Notes: generated from the sequence alone by a model not told the origin. 64,000 nt of DNA from Bacillus sp. FJAT-45350 (GCF_002335805.1 NZ_NISU01000001.1:938079-1002078), one strand, 5' to 3'. Shown: positions 18,973 to 28,118, numbered from the stretch's first letter. Program-made: numbers and translations.

Positions 18973-19479
18973 TTATTGAAAATGTCTTCCTATTATCACC
19001 TTTAAGAAAATAAAGGAATGAGGCGAATGAATAATTTCGAATTCAGGTTTGATTTCACTCTGAAGTAAATCAATTACAACTCGATGTTCTTTGATCGTCC
19101 CTTCAAGGTATCTAAAATTACTTCTCATTTCAATTAAAATCTTCTCTTGTCCAGTTTCAATTCTCTCTAAACGTTCATCAACTGAATTAAAACGCTTATT
19201 AATAGCAATGACTTGAGTATCAACTGAATTAAAACGCTTATCAATAGCAATCATTTGAGTATCTATTGAATCTAGTCTCTTTTCATTTGCAACGAGCTGT
19301 TCATCGATAGAATCAAATCGTTCACCAAACCGAGCGTCCATAGAGTCAAACCGCTCATCGACAGCAAGAAACCGAGCATCAATAGAGTCAAATCTTTTAT
19401 CAATTTGTTCGAACTTTACATTCATTTCCTTTTTCATACCTTGTATTTCGGTAAGAATTAATTTCATCGCTTCCTCCAA
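18973..19479 (-). CDS. Heptad-repeat coiled-coil protein
   Basis: About 168 residues, of which roughly residues 20-115 consist of repeated 7-residue units of the type RFDSIDA, with hydrophobic residues every seven positions, so a long coiled coil is expected. The C-terminal ~25 residues are more hydrophobic. Starts are ambiguous: TTG 19479 lies about eight bases after AAAGGAGG; an ATG at 19467 also has GGAGG just upstream. Similar proteins occur in Firmicutes and in phage-like regions, but I cannot assign a function. The internal repeats suggest slippage-prone copy number. Confidence 0.62.
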   Translation of the reverse strand: MEEAMKLILTEIQGMKKEMNVKFEQIDKRFDSIDARFLAVDERFDSMDARFGERFDSIDEQLVANEKRLDSIDTQMIAIDKRFNSVDTQVIAINKRFNSVDERLERIETGQEKILIEMRSNFRYLEGTIKEHRVVIDLLQSEIKPEFEIIHSPHSFIFLKVIIGRHFQ

Positions 19480-19594
19480 TGCTTTCACCTCCTTTATTAT
19501 TTTGAATTATACCATTAAAGCAGAATGATATTAAATAATTTAAGCTATACATAATTGTAGAAATTCTAGTTTGCTTAGATAACGTTGCAATAGC

Positions 19595-19645
19595 AAAGAG
19601 GATGTTTAAAGATCAGTGTACATATCTTAGAACATCCTCTTTTTA
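19595..19645. terminator. Bidirectional hairpin after tetR-like gene
   Basis: The 12-bp stem AAAGAGGATGTT pairs with AACATCCTCTTT around a long loop; the T-run is better on the plus strand, but its position fits termination of the minus-strand TetR gene. Confidence 0.6.
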
Positions 19646-19657
19646 TGTGTAGTTTTG

Positions 19658-20293
19658 TTATTTTTCATTTTGTCGAAGTAAACCTAATAGCAATTGGTCA
19701 GTTTGTAAATCAATATATTCATCAATTGTGTAAAGTTCCTTTAATGCCCAGCGACGAAATGCCCACATATGTCCACTAATTATAATGTTATGTGCTGTTA
19801 ATTTAATTTGCTTTTCATTTAAATCTATAATTTTTTCAGCGACACATTCTCTGATTACTTTTTCAATACTTTCCATCATTAAATTGTTTTTATTTAGAAC
19901 ATAGAGGAGAGCATCTTTTGGTAAAGCTTTCACATCTTGATACATGATAATGATTTCGTCTTGTAAACCATCGACAACTCGAAAGTATGAACTAATTACA
20001 ACCTTTAATCGTTCTATCCCTTTAAGCTTTGTTGTATCAAGGTTAGATTCAAGGCGCTCATTTACTTCATCATAAATATAGTCACAAACTAAAAATAGAA
20101 CATCTTCTTTCTTACCTATATATTCATAAAGTGCACCTATACTGAATCCTGATTCTTTAGAAATTTCTCTAGTTGTTGTACGATGATATCCCTTTTCTTT
20201 AATAAGGCGTACTGATGCTTTAATAATTTGATTTCTTCGGTATTCTAATAATTTAGGATCTTTTACACTTGCGGGTACTTTCCTTTTTTTCAA
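19658..20293 (-). CDS. TetR/AcrR-family transcriptional regulator
   Basis: A 211-aa repressor-type protein. The N-terminal helix-turn-helix contains RRNQIIKASVRLIKEKGYH, TTTREISKESGFSIGALYEY and the IGKKEDVLF end typical of TetR. The C-terminal half is a ligand-binding helical domain resembling those of FadR-like fatty-acid-responsive members. TTG 20293 is chosen with AAGGAG about 11 bases upstream; the long upstream extension has no SD and is not TetR-like. The target genes are unknown: the neighbours are divergent purC-like and a coiled-coil gene. Confidence 0.82.
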   Translation of the reverse strand: MKKRKVPASVKDPKLLEYRRNQIIKASVRLIKEKGYHRTTTREISKESGFSIGALYEYIGKKEDVLFLVCDYIYDEVNERLESNLDTTKLKGIERLKVVISSYFRVVDGLQDEIIIMYQDVKALPKDALLYVLNKNNLMMESIEKVIRECVAEKIIDLNEKQIKLTAHNIIISGHMWAFRRWALKELYTIDEYIDLQTDQLLLGLLRQNEK

Positions 20294-20591
20294 ATGGCTC
20301 ACTCTCCTTGATGACAGAATCTCTATAAATAAATTAACTGGAAATTTCGAAAAAATATTTAGGGTACAGTCTATTTTAAAAAGGATATGAACTTTTTGCA
20401 ATAAAAATAAATGAAGCTTCACTCAATGGAAGCTTTTATTTGGTTTTTTGTTTTGGAAAGGCAACCGACACAATGTTTCTTGACTACAATAGTTAAAAGC
20501 GTCAGTGGATATTTTGTGGAATGATTGGGTTTATTTGTCTACTTAGTTCATAATGGAATGGATAGAAAATTTAACACGGAGAGGGAGAGGT

Positions 20592-21281
20592 ATGTTGAAA
20601 CTTACATACACTGGCAAGACGAAGGATGTTTATGTTTTAGAGGATGGAAACTACTTATTAAAATTTAAAGATGATGTGACTGGGGAAAATGGAGTATTTG
20701 ACCCAGGTGCAAATACAGTGGGACTAACGTTAGAGGGAGCTGGAAAAGCTGGACTACGTTTAACAAAGTTTTTCTTCGAGGCGTTAAAGAAGAAAGAAAT
20801 CCCAACACATTACATCGATTCTAATATAGAAGAAGGGACGATGACGGTTAAGCCTGCTGAAGTATTTGGTAAAGGACTGGAGGTAATTTGTCGCTACAGA
20901 GCTGTTGGAAGTTTCCTACGCCGTTATGGGATGTATGCGGAAGAAGGTCAAGAGCTAGATGGATTCGTTGAGGTAACATTGAAGGATGATGACCGTCAAG
21001 ACCCGCCAATTTCTAATGATGCCTTAGACATGTTAGGGATTCTTTCAAAAGAGGAATACGAAGTACTAAAAGTGTTAACACAAAACATCGGAAATGTAGT
21101 GAAAGAAGAGTTAGCAAAGAAAGATATTGAGCTATACGATATTAAATTTGAATTTGGTCGTATTGAAAACGGCAAGGAAATTGTTCTAATTGATGAAATC
21201 TCAGGTGGTAATATGAGAGCTTACAAAAATGGTCAATATATTGAGCCATTACAATTAGAAAAATTTATGTTGGAACTATAA
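20592..21281 (+). CDS. purC: PurC-family (SAICAR synthetase-like) enzyme
   Basis: A 229-aa protein of the phosphoribosylaminoimidazole-succinocarboxamide synthase family, which joins aspartate to CAIR with ATP in purine synthesis. Visible motifs are GKTKDVY, VICRYRAVGSFLRRYG, ELYDIKFEFGR and LIDEISGGNMRAY. Several positions differ from classic PurC: the end of the usual DEISPDTCR motif reads DEISGGNMR, and the early ATP-site region is TGENGVFDPGA. It stands outside any pur operon, so it may be a second, diverged copy. ATG 20592 follows a purine-rich GGGAGAGG. A terminator follows. Confidence 0.72.
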   Translation: MLKLTYTGKTKDVYVLEDGNYLLKFKDDVTGENGVFDPGANTVGLTLEGAGKAGLRLTKFFFEALKKKEIPTHYIDSNIEEGTMTVKPAEVFGKGLEVICRYRAVGSFLRRYGMYAEEGQELDGFVEVTLKDDDRQDPPISNDALDMLGILSKEEYEVLKVLTQNIGNVVKEELAKKDIELYDIKFEFGRIENGKEIVLIDEISGGNMRAYKNGQYIEPLQLEKFMLEL

Positions 21282-21303
21282 GTAAGCATAAGGATCAATG
21301 TAT

Positions 21304-21337
21304 GGCAGCCAAAGTTGAATGGCTGCTTATTTTTTTA
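21304..21337 (+). terminator. Intrinsic terminator after purC-like gene
   Basis: A short G+C stem (GCAGCC pairing with GGCTGC) is followed by TTATTTTTTT. Confidence 0.8.
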
Positions 21338-21497
21338 AGAGTGCGTATGTTGAGAAAAACTTTAAGTCAAAGGAAAGTTTAGTCATAAAGCAATCCCTCG
21401 CTCTATTTCATCTTAGAAAAGGAAGAATAAACTCCTGGACAATCTCATATATGTAAGTAGGTTGCTACTTTGTTCAAATTTGAAGGTGGGTGACAGG

Positions 21498-21986
21498 ATG
21501 AGTGAGGTAGAATTATATACAAGTAGTAGTACTGATTTAACGATAACTAATCAAGAATTGAATTATTTCGGGAAAGTCATTCCCTTTCAAAATGTACAAA
21601 ATGTAACTTGTACACAAATGAAGGCAGATTATACGATTTTCTCTTGTTTAGCACTAATAGGATTAATTATTACATGCCTAGGAAAGCTGCGGGCTGGACT
21701 AGTGATTTCAGATTTAATTATATTTGACCATTATTTACAGTTATATAATTTATGGGATTCTACCGGGGCGTTTTTCTTAATGATCAGCGCTTATATTTTT
21801 TTACTAACTAAGGATAGATATCTTATTGATATTAAAATGAAAAACGGAGAAACAATGAATATACCATTAACAAAAAAAGTAGATCAATATTCGATAGAGA
21901 ATATTGAAAAATCAATCAAACAAGCTATGCGATATACGAAATTTTCAGTAGCAGCAGAAAATCCTTATGAATCAAAGAGTAAGTAA
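21498..21986 (+). CDS. Membrane protein, possibly DUF6232-like
   Basis: A 162-aa protein with a beta-rich N-terminal part (about 1-45, including NQELNYFGKVIPFQNVQNV), two membrane helices (about 50-75 and 88-105), then a KDRYLIDIKMKNGE beta segment and an amphipathic C-terminus. The arrangement resembles DUF6232-type proteins, but I hold this loosely. ATG 21498 follows AAGGTGGGTGA. No functional partner is adjacent. Confidence 0.55.
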   Translation: MSEVELYTSSSTDLTITNQELNYFGKVIPFQNVQNVTCTQMKADYTIFSCLALIGLIITCLGKLRAGLVISDLIIFDHYLQLYNLWDSTGAFFLMISAYIFLLTKDRYLIDIKMKNGETMNIPLTKKVDQYSIENIEKSIKQAMRYTKFSVAAENPYESKSK

Positions 21987-22197
21987 TTATTGATGAGGGT
22001 GTCTCAAAAAAGCGATTGTGGTTTTTTGAAAGCACTGAAATAGTCCAAGGTAGAGTATTCAAGTTGCAAGCCTATCCATTTTATCACTCTTTCCTATTTT
22101 ACTATTTTAAGCAATGGATAGGATAATATGTACTAGTCATGGTGAAAATTGAATCATCACACAGTTATTTATTAATTATAATTATTATTAATATATA

Positions 22198-22225
22198 TTG
22201 TATTTTATTTAATGCATGTTATAAT
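22198..22225 (+). promoter_or_regulatory. SigA promoter for the 36-aa microprotein gene
   Basis: A perfect TATAAT -10 at 22220-22225 with TTGTAT at 22198-22203, spacing 16. The -10 element overlaps the left arm of an inverted repeat. Confidence 0.6.
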
Positions 22226-22251
22226 CATTCTTATTAAGAGTGAATGATAAT
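22221..22251. promoter_or_regulatory. Fur-like operator (inverted repeat)
   Basis: Arms ATAATCATTC (22221-22230) and GAATGATAAT (22242-22251) are an inverted repeat matching in 9 of 10 positions; each resembles half of the Bacillus Fur box (TGATAAT-N-ATTATCA). It lies across the -10 box and likely start site, where a repressor would block transcription. Metal-specific regulator identity (Fur, Zur or PerR) is inference. Confidence 0.5.
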
Positions 22252-22267
22252 ACAAGAGGTGTCTACT

Positions 22268-22378
22268 ATGAATGTAAAAATAAAAGAATGTCAAACTTGT
22301 AATTCTCCAGTTAAAACATTAAAGCATGGAAGTTTGTGTGAGTGTGGCTATAAACTGAAAAATAGAAAACATGGCTAG
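22268..22378 (+). CDS. 36-aa Cys-rich microprotein (zinc-ribbon-like)
   Basis: A short gene with its own promoter, an AGAGGTG SD seven bases before ATG, and a terminator after it, so it is very likely translated. The product has Cys8-x2-Cys11 and Cys24-x-Cys26 in a basic context (ECQTCNSPV ... CECGYKLK), a pattern expected to bind one metal ion. I do not recognise a named family. The Fur-like operator upstream suggests induction on metal limitation. Confidence 0.62.
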   Translation: MNVKIKECQTCNSPVKTLKHGSLCECGYKLKNRKHG

Positions 22379-22386
22379 AGAGTAGG

Positions 22387-22425
22387 AGCACTAAAAAAGT
22401 ATTTTTATATTTTTTAGTGCTTTTT
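22387..22425 (+). terminator. Intrinsic terminator after microprotein gene
   Basis: The 12-bp stem AGCACTAAAAAA pairs with TTTTTTAGTGCT and is followed by five T. Confidence 0.82.
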
Positions 22426-22506
22426 AAGAAATACGTTAAAGCTGTTATAATTTTTATTGAAGTTGACGCGCAACGTGAAGAAACATTATAAGTTATAATT
22501 TCTTTC

Positions 22507-22956
22507 TCATTTATCTTGTCTAATTCTCACCATTGCACCTTCCAATTTGAAATTTGGATAATGATATGCATAATATCCTCCACCATATTGACCCGCATAT
22601 TCTAGTGTAGTTGTTTGATAAGCCTGTTTTTCTTCATCTTCACCAAGAAGCAGTTCAATGGAATCACCATTCTCTATTTCGTGTCCTTCTACCTCAAATT
22701 TCCCGTTAATATTTAGGTGAAGTTTTCCTTCAACAAGAACCTCTTTTTCCATATAATCAATACTGTTCTGAAGCTGCGATATATATTGTTCATGTAAGAT
22801 TTGTAAATAAATATAAGTAGAACGGTTATGTATATCCATCTCTTCGATAGAATCTACCTCTTCTAACTCGTTCATTATTTCAGTAAATTCCTTAAGATTC
22901 TTAGAAATTAATTGTAATGTATCGTTCGCTTGCTTAACTTTTTCTACATGACTCAT
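22507..22956 (-). CDS. DUF5348-like protein
   Basis: A 149-aa protein: an N-terminal helical coiled region (about 1-75) followed by a small beta domain (about 80-148) with NINGKFEVEGHEIENGDSIE and LEGAMVRIR, which resembles DUF5348 proteins of Firmicutes and phages. Function unknown. ATG 22956 follows GGAGGGG. It is divergent from the BCCT transporter. Confidence 0.6.
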   Translation of the reverse strand: MSHVEKVKQANDTLQLISKNLKEFTEIMNELEEVDSIEEMDIHNRSTYIYLQILHEQYISQLQNSIDYMEKEVLVEGKLHLNINGKFEVEGHEIENGDSIELLLGEDEEKQAYQTTTLEYAGQYGGGYYAYHYPNFKLEGAMVRIRQDK

Positions 22957-23163
22957 AGTATCAACCCCTCCATATTTCTTCTTTATAAATTTTCTCTAAA
23001 AATAACATAAAACTATATTAAGTGAAACTGTAAATTGAAAATTATTGTTCTTATAGAATTTATTTTCTATCTTAATTCGGTTTCTTACTACTCCTAATTG
23101 GTAAAAGAGTATTAGATAGATATTTGTCGACTTGTCGACTTGTGTAGGAGGGTTAGAAGCGAA

Positions 23164-24678
23164 ATGCGTAGTGATAAAATAAATGTGTTTTCAATTTCAG
23201 CAGTGATCGTGTTGTTCATTGCTTTATGGGGATTCTTCTTTCCGAGTGGGATGGAGAGAATCATGTTGTTTGGGTTAGAACTCGTTAATGATGTATTTGG
23301 TTGGTTTTATGTAATGGCAACAGCAATATTTGTTGGCTTTTGCTTATATTTAGGTTTTGGTCCTTATCGTCATATGAAAATTGGTAAAAAAGAAGATAGT
23401 CCAGAGTATTCATATTACTCATGGATTGGAATGCTTTTTGCAGCTGGTATGGGCGTTGGACTTGTCTTTTGGGGTGTTGCTGAGCCTGTGTCTCATTATG
23501 TAAATCCATCAAACGGGATCGAGCCTGAGTCTCGGCAAGCGGCTGAAACTGGCTTATTATATGGTGTTTTTCATTGGGGGATTCACCCCTGGGCTGTCTA
23601 TGGGATAGTTGCTTTAGCTTTAGGATTTGTTAAATATCGTAAGGAACTACCTGGACTAATTAGTTCTACTTTTTACCCTATTCTAGGGGAACGAATAACT
23701 GGTAAATGGGGAGAAACGATCGATGTAATTGCTATTGTAGGTACAACTGCTGGAATAGCGACTTCTTTTGGGTTAAGTACGCTTCAAGTTGGCGGTGGGA
23801 TTCAGCAAGTATTTGGAATTGAGAACAATGGTTTACTTCAACTTATGATTATCATGATAGTAACAATTGTTTTTTTAGTCTCAGTTATTTCAGGTATTGA
23901 CCGAGGTATGAAATATCTAAGTATTGGAAATTTAACCTTGGCAGGCATTCTTTTATTTATTGTTATTTTTGTTGGTCCTACTTTATTTATTATGGAGCAC
24001 TTTACGTTAACATTAGGTACATATATTTCTCAGATCATTCCATTAAGTTTTCATACAACTCCTTATACCGATAATGAATGGCTAGGGGAGTGGACCTTTT
24101 TTTATTGGGCTTGGGTAATTGCGTGGAGTCCTTTTGTTGGTACTTTTATTGCTAGAATTTCAAAAGGTCGCAGCTTACAGGAGTTTATGATAGGGGTGTT
24201 GTTTATTCCTGCATTAGGAAGCTTGTTGTGGTTTGTTGCCTTCGGTGGAACGGGAATTTATCAGGAATTAACGATGGGAGTAGGCCATGCATTAGAAATT
24301 AAAGAAACTCCTGAAATCGGAATTTTTCTAGTACTAAGCCAATTACCTTTAGGTTTAATTCTGAGTGTCGCTGCTTTAATTTTAATTACTATATTTTTTA
24401 TCACATCAGCCAATTCAGCAACTTATGTACTTGGAGTATTTTCTTCTAATGGAAACTTACAACCGAAGAAGTATATGTTAATTACATGGGGGCTACTTAT
24501 TTCAGCAGTTGCTTCTTCACTTCTCATAAGTGGGGGTCTTCAAGGCTTGCAAGCACTAGCAATTATTATTGCATTGCCTTTTACGTTCTTAATGCTATTA
24601 ATGATTTATTCAATCATTAAATTTGTTAGACAGGAAGGAATTGAAAAGCATAAAGTTGAGGAAAAAGAAGATTGGTGA
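23164..24678 (+). CDS. BCCT-family glycine betaine/choline transporter
   Basis: A 504-aa, 12-helix transporter importing betaine-type osmolytes with Na+. The glycine-rich GMGVG segment followed by FWGVAEPVSHY is the hallmark of TM3, and the aromatic box helix WAWVIAWSPFVGTFIARISKGR is intact, so quaternary ammonium binding is expected. The GxGxG type (not GMDFD-like) indicates Na+-coupling. ATG 23164 follows AGGAGGG by 11 bases; no other start has an SD. The short direct repeat TGTCGACT appears twice just upstream (23125-23142). No betaine synthesis genes adjoin it. It is similar to OpuD but orthology is not established. Confidence 0.9.
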   Translation: MRSDKINVFSISAVIVLFIALWGFFFPSGMERIMLFGLELVNDVFGWFYVMATAIFVGFCLYLGFGPYRHMKIGKKEDSPEYSYYSWIGMLFAAGMGVGLVFWGVAEPVSHYVNPSNGIEPESRQAAETGLLYGVFHWGIHPWAVYGIVALALGFVKYRKELPGLISSTFYPILGERITGKWGETIDVIAIVGTTAGIATSFGLSTLQVGGGIQQVFGIENNGLLQLMIIMIVTIVFLVSVISGIDRGMKYLSIGNLTLAGILLFIVIFVGPTLFIMEHFTLTLGTYISQIIPLSFHTTPYTDNEWLGEWTFFYWAWVIAWSPFVGTFIARISKGRSLQEFMIGVLFIPALGSLLWFVAFGGTGIYQELTMGVGHALEIKETPEIGIFLVLSQLPLGLILSVAALILITIFFITSANSATYVLGVFSSNGNLQPKKYMLITWGLLISAVASSLLISGGLQGLQALAIIIALPFTFLMLLMIYSIIKFVRQEGIEKHKVEEKEDW

Positions 24679-24831
24679 TGCTTATAAGATAAATGAATGT
24701 TAAGAATTACTTAGTGAAGTATGGCACTCTTATCTATGTAGTAAGTTTAAATTGAAACTTTCCTTATTGTAGGTCATAATTATAAGGTGCTAGTAAACTT
24801 TACTAAGTTGTCATTAAAAGGAAGGTAATTT

Positions 24832-25998
24832 ATGTCAGAAGAAAATATTACGAGAATACATTTAAATGGGAAAGAACTTATTCTTATCGGTACTGCCCAT
24901 GTGTCGAAGCAAAGTGCAGAACAGGTTAAAGAAGTAATTGACCGAGAAAAGCCAGACTCTGTTTGTGTAGAGCTAGATGAGCAAAGGTACCAATCGATCA
25001 TGGATGGTAACAAATGGAAAGATATGGACATTTTCAAGGTTATCAAGGAAAAAAAGGCAACTCTTTTACTAATGAATCTTGTCATATCCTCGTTTCAAAA
25101 ACGTATCGCGAAGCAATTTGGAATTAAGCCAGGTCAAGAAATGATTCAAGGGATTGAATCAGCGAGAGAGCATAATGCGGAATTAGTACTTGCCGACCGA
25201 AATATCCAAATTACGTTTGCTAGAATTTGGCACGGTATTGGTTTTTGGGGGAAAGCTAAATTACTATCACAGCTTATAGCTAGCATCTTCAGTAAAGAGA
25301 CGATTTCTGAGGAAGAATTAGAAAAAATGAAAACGCAAGACATGCTAAATTCAATGCTTGAGGACTTTACAGTTACATTTCCTAGATTGAAAAAACCGTT
25401 AATTGATGAAAGGGATCAATACTTAGCTCAAAAAATCAAAGAAGCACCTGGAGATAAGGTAGTAGCAGTATTAGGAGCTGCACATGTACCAGGTATCAAA
25501 AAAGAAATACATAAGAACCATGATTTACGAGAGATTAGCAAGTTACCACCTAAATCCAAGGCACCTAAAGTCCTTGCTTGGATGATTCCAATTATTATAC
25601 TTTCGATTATTGGATATACTTTTTACGCTAATCCTTCCGCAGGTTTTCAACAAACATTAAGCTGGATTTTGTGGAATGGTTCATTTTCAGCTCTAGGGGC
25701 ACTGATAGCATTTGGTCATCCATTTGCAATCCTCACCGCATTTCTAGTAGCGCCATTAAGCTCATTGAGCCCATTAATGGCAGCAGGTTGGTTTGCAGGT
25801 ATTGTGCAAGCTTATATGCGCAAGCCTAGTGTAGCTGATTTTGAGAATCTGTCTGACGATGTCTATAATGTAAAAGGTTTTTGGAATAATACTGTCACGC
25901 GAATTCTTCTTGTTGTCATGCTATCAAATATCGGTAGTACAATAGGAACGGTAATTGGTGGGGCTGATGTAGTGCGCTTATTCTTAGAAAATTTGTAA
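24832..25998 (+). CDS. TraB/PrgY-family membrane protein
   Basis: A 388-aa protein with a soluble N-terminal TraB/Tiki-like domain and a C-terminal membrane part. Conserved GTAHVS (near residue 23), VELDEQRY, LADRNIQIT, and GAAHVPGI match the TraB family, whose conserved Glu/His residues are thought to be metal-dependent proteolytic sites. From about residue 240 there are four or so hydrophobic helices. In enterococci PrgY/TraB limits endogenous sex pheromone, but chromosomal members in Bacillus lack such a context, so I make no pheromone claim. AAGGAAGG precedes ATG. Terminator follows. Confidence 0.82.
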   Translation: MSEENITRIHLNGKELILIGTAHVSKQSAEQVKEVIDREKPDSVCVELDEQRYQSIMDGNKWKDMDIFKVIKEKKATLLLMNLVISSFQKRIAKQFGIKPGQEMIQGIESAREHNAELVLADRNIQITFARIWHGIGFWGKAKLLSQLIASIFSKETISEEELEKMKTQDMLNSMLEDFTVTFPRLKKPLIDERDQYLAQKIKEAPGDKVVAVLGAAHVPGIKKEIHKNHDLREISKLPPKSKAPKVLAWMIPIIILSIIGYTFYANPSAGFQQTLSWILWNGSFSALGALIAFGHPFAILTAFLVAPLSSLSPLMAAGWFAGIVQAYMRKPSVADFENLSDDVYNVKGFWNNTVTRILLVVMLSNIGSTIGTVIGGADVVRLFLENL

Positions 25999-26008
25999 TG
26001 TATTAGAT

Positions 26009-26048
26009 GTAACCAAAGGTATTGTAACTCTTTGGTTACGTCTTTTTT
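26009..26048 (+). terminator. Intrinsic terminator after traB-like gene
   Basis: The perfect 10-bp stem GTAACCAAAG pairs with CTTTGGTTAC and is followed by TCTTTTTT. Confidence 0.87.
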
Positions 26049-26208
26049 AATTTTAATATAAAATTTCACGTACTGTATGTTATAGAAAAGTGTATTTAGT
26101 CTTAAGGTAGTTAAGAGTATTATATCGTTCCTTTAAAAAGGAACCTTTGGTGATGTATAATGACAAATAGCATTTTCTTGATTTACGTCTTATATATGGG
26201 AGAGCGAT

Positions 26209-26613
26209 ATGAAAAAAACAGTAAATGTTGTTGGTGCGGTCATCTTTAACTCCAACAAAGAAATCTTATGTGCGCTTCGTTCATCTACTATGACAATGCC
26301 TCATCTTTGGGAGTTTCCAGGAGGTAAGATAGAGGAGGGAGAGAAAGCAGAAGATGCTCTAGTGCGAGAAATTGATGAAGAACTTGGCTGTGAAATACTG
26401 GTTCAAGACAGTGTTGAGGATACAACTTATGAGTATGAACAAATTAATGTTCGACTACTTACTTTTACTTGTAAAATTGTTAAAGGTAGTCCTGTCGCGA
26501 AAGAACACGAAGAGCTACGATGGGTACCTATTTCATTTTTATCTAAACTGAAATGGGCTCCAGCTGATATTTCAGCAGTAAAGACATTAGAGAAAAAATT
26601 TGAGGAGAGATGA
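26209..26613 (+). CDS. MutT-like Nudix pyrophosphohydrolase
   Basis: A 134-aa Nudix hydrolase cleaving (deoxy)nucleoside triphosphates such as oxidised or 5-methyl-dCTP/CTP. The complete Nudix box runs from GGKIEEGE through REIDEELG with its catalytic Glu residues, and the short N-terminal VVGAVIFNSNKEILCALRS matches the CTP pyrophosphohydrolase/MutT subfamily. The next gene starts four bases after its stop, indicating co-transcription with the MazG-like protein, a sensible house-cleaning pair. Confidence 0.85.
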   Translation: MKKTVNVVGAVIFNSNKEILCALRSSTMTMPHLWEFPGGKIEEGEKAEDALVREIDEELGCEILVQDSVEDTTYEYEQINVRLLTFTCKIVKGSPVAKEHEELRWVPISFLSKLKWAPADISAVKTLEKKFEER

Positions 26614-26617
26614 AGTC

Positions 26618-26944
26618 ATGCCAACGTATAACAAATTAGTCAGAGATAAAATACCAACATTATTAGATACTATAGGAAAAAAATATAATGTAACTGAGTT
26701 AAATGAAGCTGAATACAAAACTGAATTAAAAACAAAGCTTGGAGAAGAAGTAGAAGAATTTTTAACAGCTAAAGATGACGGACAAGCTGTTGAAGAGTTA
26801 GCAGATATACTTGAGCTTATTCATGCATTAGCTAATGTTCATGGTGCAACAATTGAGGATGTTGAAAAGGCTAGAAAGATTAAAGCTGGAGAAAGAGGTG
26901 GCTTTCAAAAAAAAGTCTTCCTTATTGATGTAGAGGATAAGTAA
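26618..26944 (+). CDS. MazG-superfamily (phosphoribosyl-ATP pyrophosphohydrolase-like) protein
   Basis: A 108-aa all-alpha NTP pyrophosphohydrolase. The start MPTYNKLVRDKIP is characteristic of this stand-alone family, and metal ligands are visible as EEVEEF and EELADILE. It hydrolyses NTPs or dNTPs to monophosphates; although often auto-named for histidine synthesis, no his gene is near. ATG 26618 follows GAGGAG; the frame extension upstream overlaps the Nudix gene and lacks family residues. Confidence 0.85.
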   Translation: MPTYNKLVRDKIPTLLDTIGKKYNVTELNEAEYKTELKTKLGEEVEEFLTAKDDGQAVEELADILELIHALANVHGATIEDVEKARKIKAGERGGFQKKVFLIDVEDK

Positions 26945-26948
26945 GTAG

Positions 26949-26997
26949 TTAAGGGATGTCCGAAAAGGTTATAGTTACCTTTTCAGACATCCCTTAA
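26949..26997 (+). terminator. Palindromic terminator (repeat family member)
   Basis: The stem TTAAGGGATGTCCGAAAAGGT pairs with ACCTTTTCAGACATCCCTTAA with one mismatch. It lies between two converging genes. Confidence 0.8.
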
Positions 26998-27005
26998 TTA
27001 TGTGT

Positions 27006-28010
27006 CTACCCATTTACTATTTCGGATAAAAGTCCATATGATTCCATTCGTGCCTCTTGATCATAGACATGTGTATTGATAATGATTTCGTCTGCTTGTG
27101 TTTCGTTGAGGAATTGCTGAAGCTTTTCCTTCACTTTCATTGGACTTCCAGATACTGAATAGTGAAGCATTTTTTGAACCATAGCTTTTTCATTCATGTT
27201 CCATAGTTCCTCTATGTTCTCAACTGGAGGCATTAGCTTTCCTGATTTTCCACGGATAATGTTTAGAAATGCTTGTTCTTGAGAAGTTGCAAGCCATCTT
27301 GCTTTTTCATCCGTCTCTGAAGCTATTACGTTTGCACCAATCATTACATAAGGCTTATCAAGCGTTTCTGAAGGCTGGAAGTTTTTACGATACAAATCTA
27401 ATGCAGGTAATAAATAATCTGGAGCAAAGTGGCTAGCGAATGCAAATGGTAAACCGAGTTTCCCAGCTAACTGTGCACTAAATCCACTTGAACCTAATAA
27501 CCAAATTGGAATAGAAAGCCCTTCACCAGGAATCGCACGAACATGTCGTTTATAGGTTGGATTTAGAAATAAACGCAATTCTTCTACTTGTTCAGGAAAG
27601 TCATTACCGTCGTATCGTTGACTTCGACGTAATGCTTGTGCTGTATGTGGATCAGTTCCAGGTGCACGCCCTAAACCTAAATCAATTCGGCCGGGATACA
27701 TCGATTCTAGCGTTCCAAATTGTTCAGCAATTACGAGTGGAGCATGATTAGGAAGCATCACACCACCAGAGCCTACTCTGATTTTTGATGTACCACCAGC
27801 TATGTATCCAATGACTACTGATGTAGCAGAGCTAGCAATACCTGGCATGTTATGGTGTTCAGCAAGCCAGAAACGCTTATATCCAAGTTCTTCAACACAT
27901 TGAGCTAGTTGTAAACTATTTTTAAAGGAGTCACTTGCCGAGTATCCTTCTAATATAGGAGCAAGGTCAAGGACAGAATATTTTGTATTAGATAAAGTTT
28001 TTTCAGACAT
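27006..28010 (-). CDS. LLM-class flavin-dependent oxidoreductase
   Basis: A 334-aa luciferase-like TIM-barrel monooxygenase. Features seen are the N-terminal [26 protein letters not shown], the flavin region [21 protein letters not shown] and [12 protein letters not shown]. These proteins use FMNH2 (or F420 in other lineages) and oxygen; the substrate is unknown. It has a paralogue at 51526. ATG 28010 follows AAGGAGG; the longer frame lacks an SD. Single gene. Confidence 0.88.
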   Translation of the reverse strand: MSEKTLSNTKYSVLDLAPILEGYSASDSFKNSLQLAQCVEELGYKRFWLAEHHNMPGIASSATSVVIGYIAGGTSKIRVGSGGVMLPNHAPLVIAEQFGTLESMYPGRIDLGLGRAPGTDPHTAQALRRSQRYDGNDFPEQVEELRLFLNPTYKRHVRAIPGEGLSIPIWLLGSSGFSAQLAGKLGLPFAFASHFAPDYLLPALDLYRKNFQPSETLDKPYVMIGANVIASETDEKARWLATSQEQAFLNIIRGKSGKLMPPVENIEELWNMNEKAMVQKMLHYSVSGSPMKVKEKLQQFLNETQADEIIINTHVYDQEARMESYGLLSEIVNG

Positions 28011-28118
28011 AGAAGTGTCCTCCTTAGATTGATACTTTTTGAAGTTGTAGCAAAATAGTATCACGTATACAGTGGACATGCATGTAAAGTGACTTCCCTT
28101 TTAAGATATAAATTTAGC

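Noticed and set aside
24753-24778. TGAAAC-N16-CATA before the traB-like gene as an ECF promoter
   Set aside because: The -10 motif differs from CGTA/CGTC at one of four bases; without further support it is too weak to list.
26128-26146. GTTCCTTT / AAAGGAAC hairpin before the Nudix gene as an operator
   Set aside because: Short AT-rich palindrome of unclear role; no regulator matched, so left out of the feature list.
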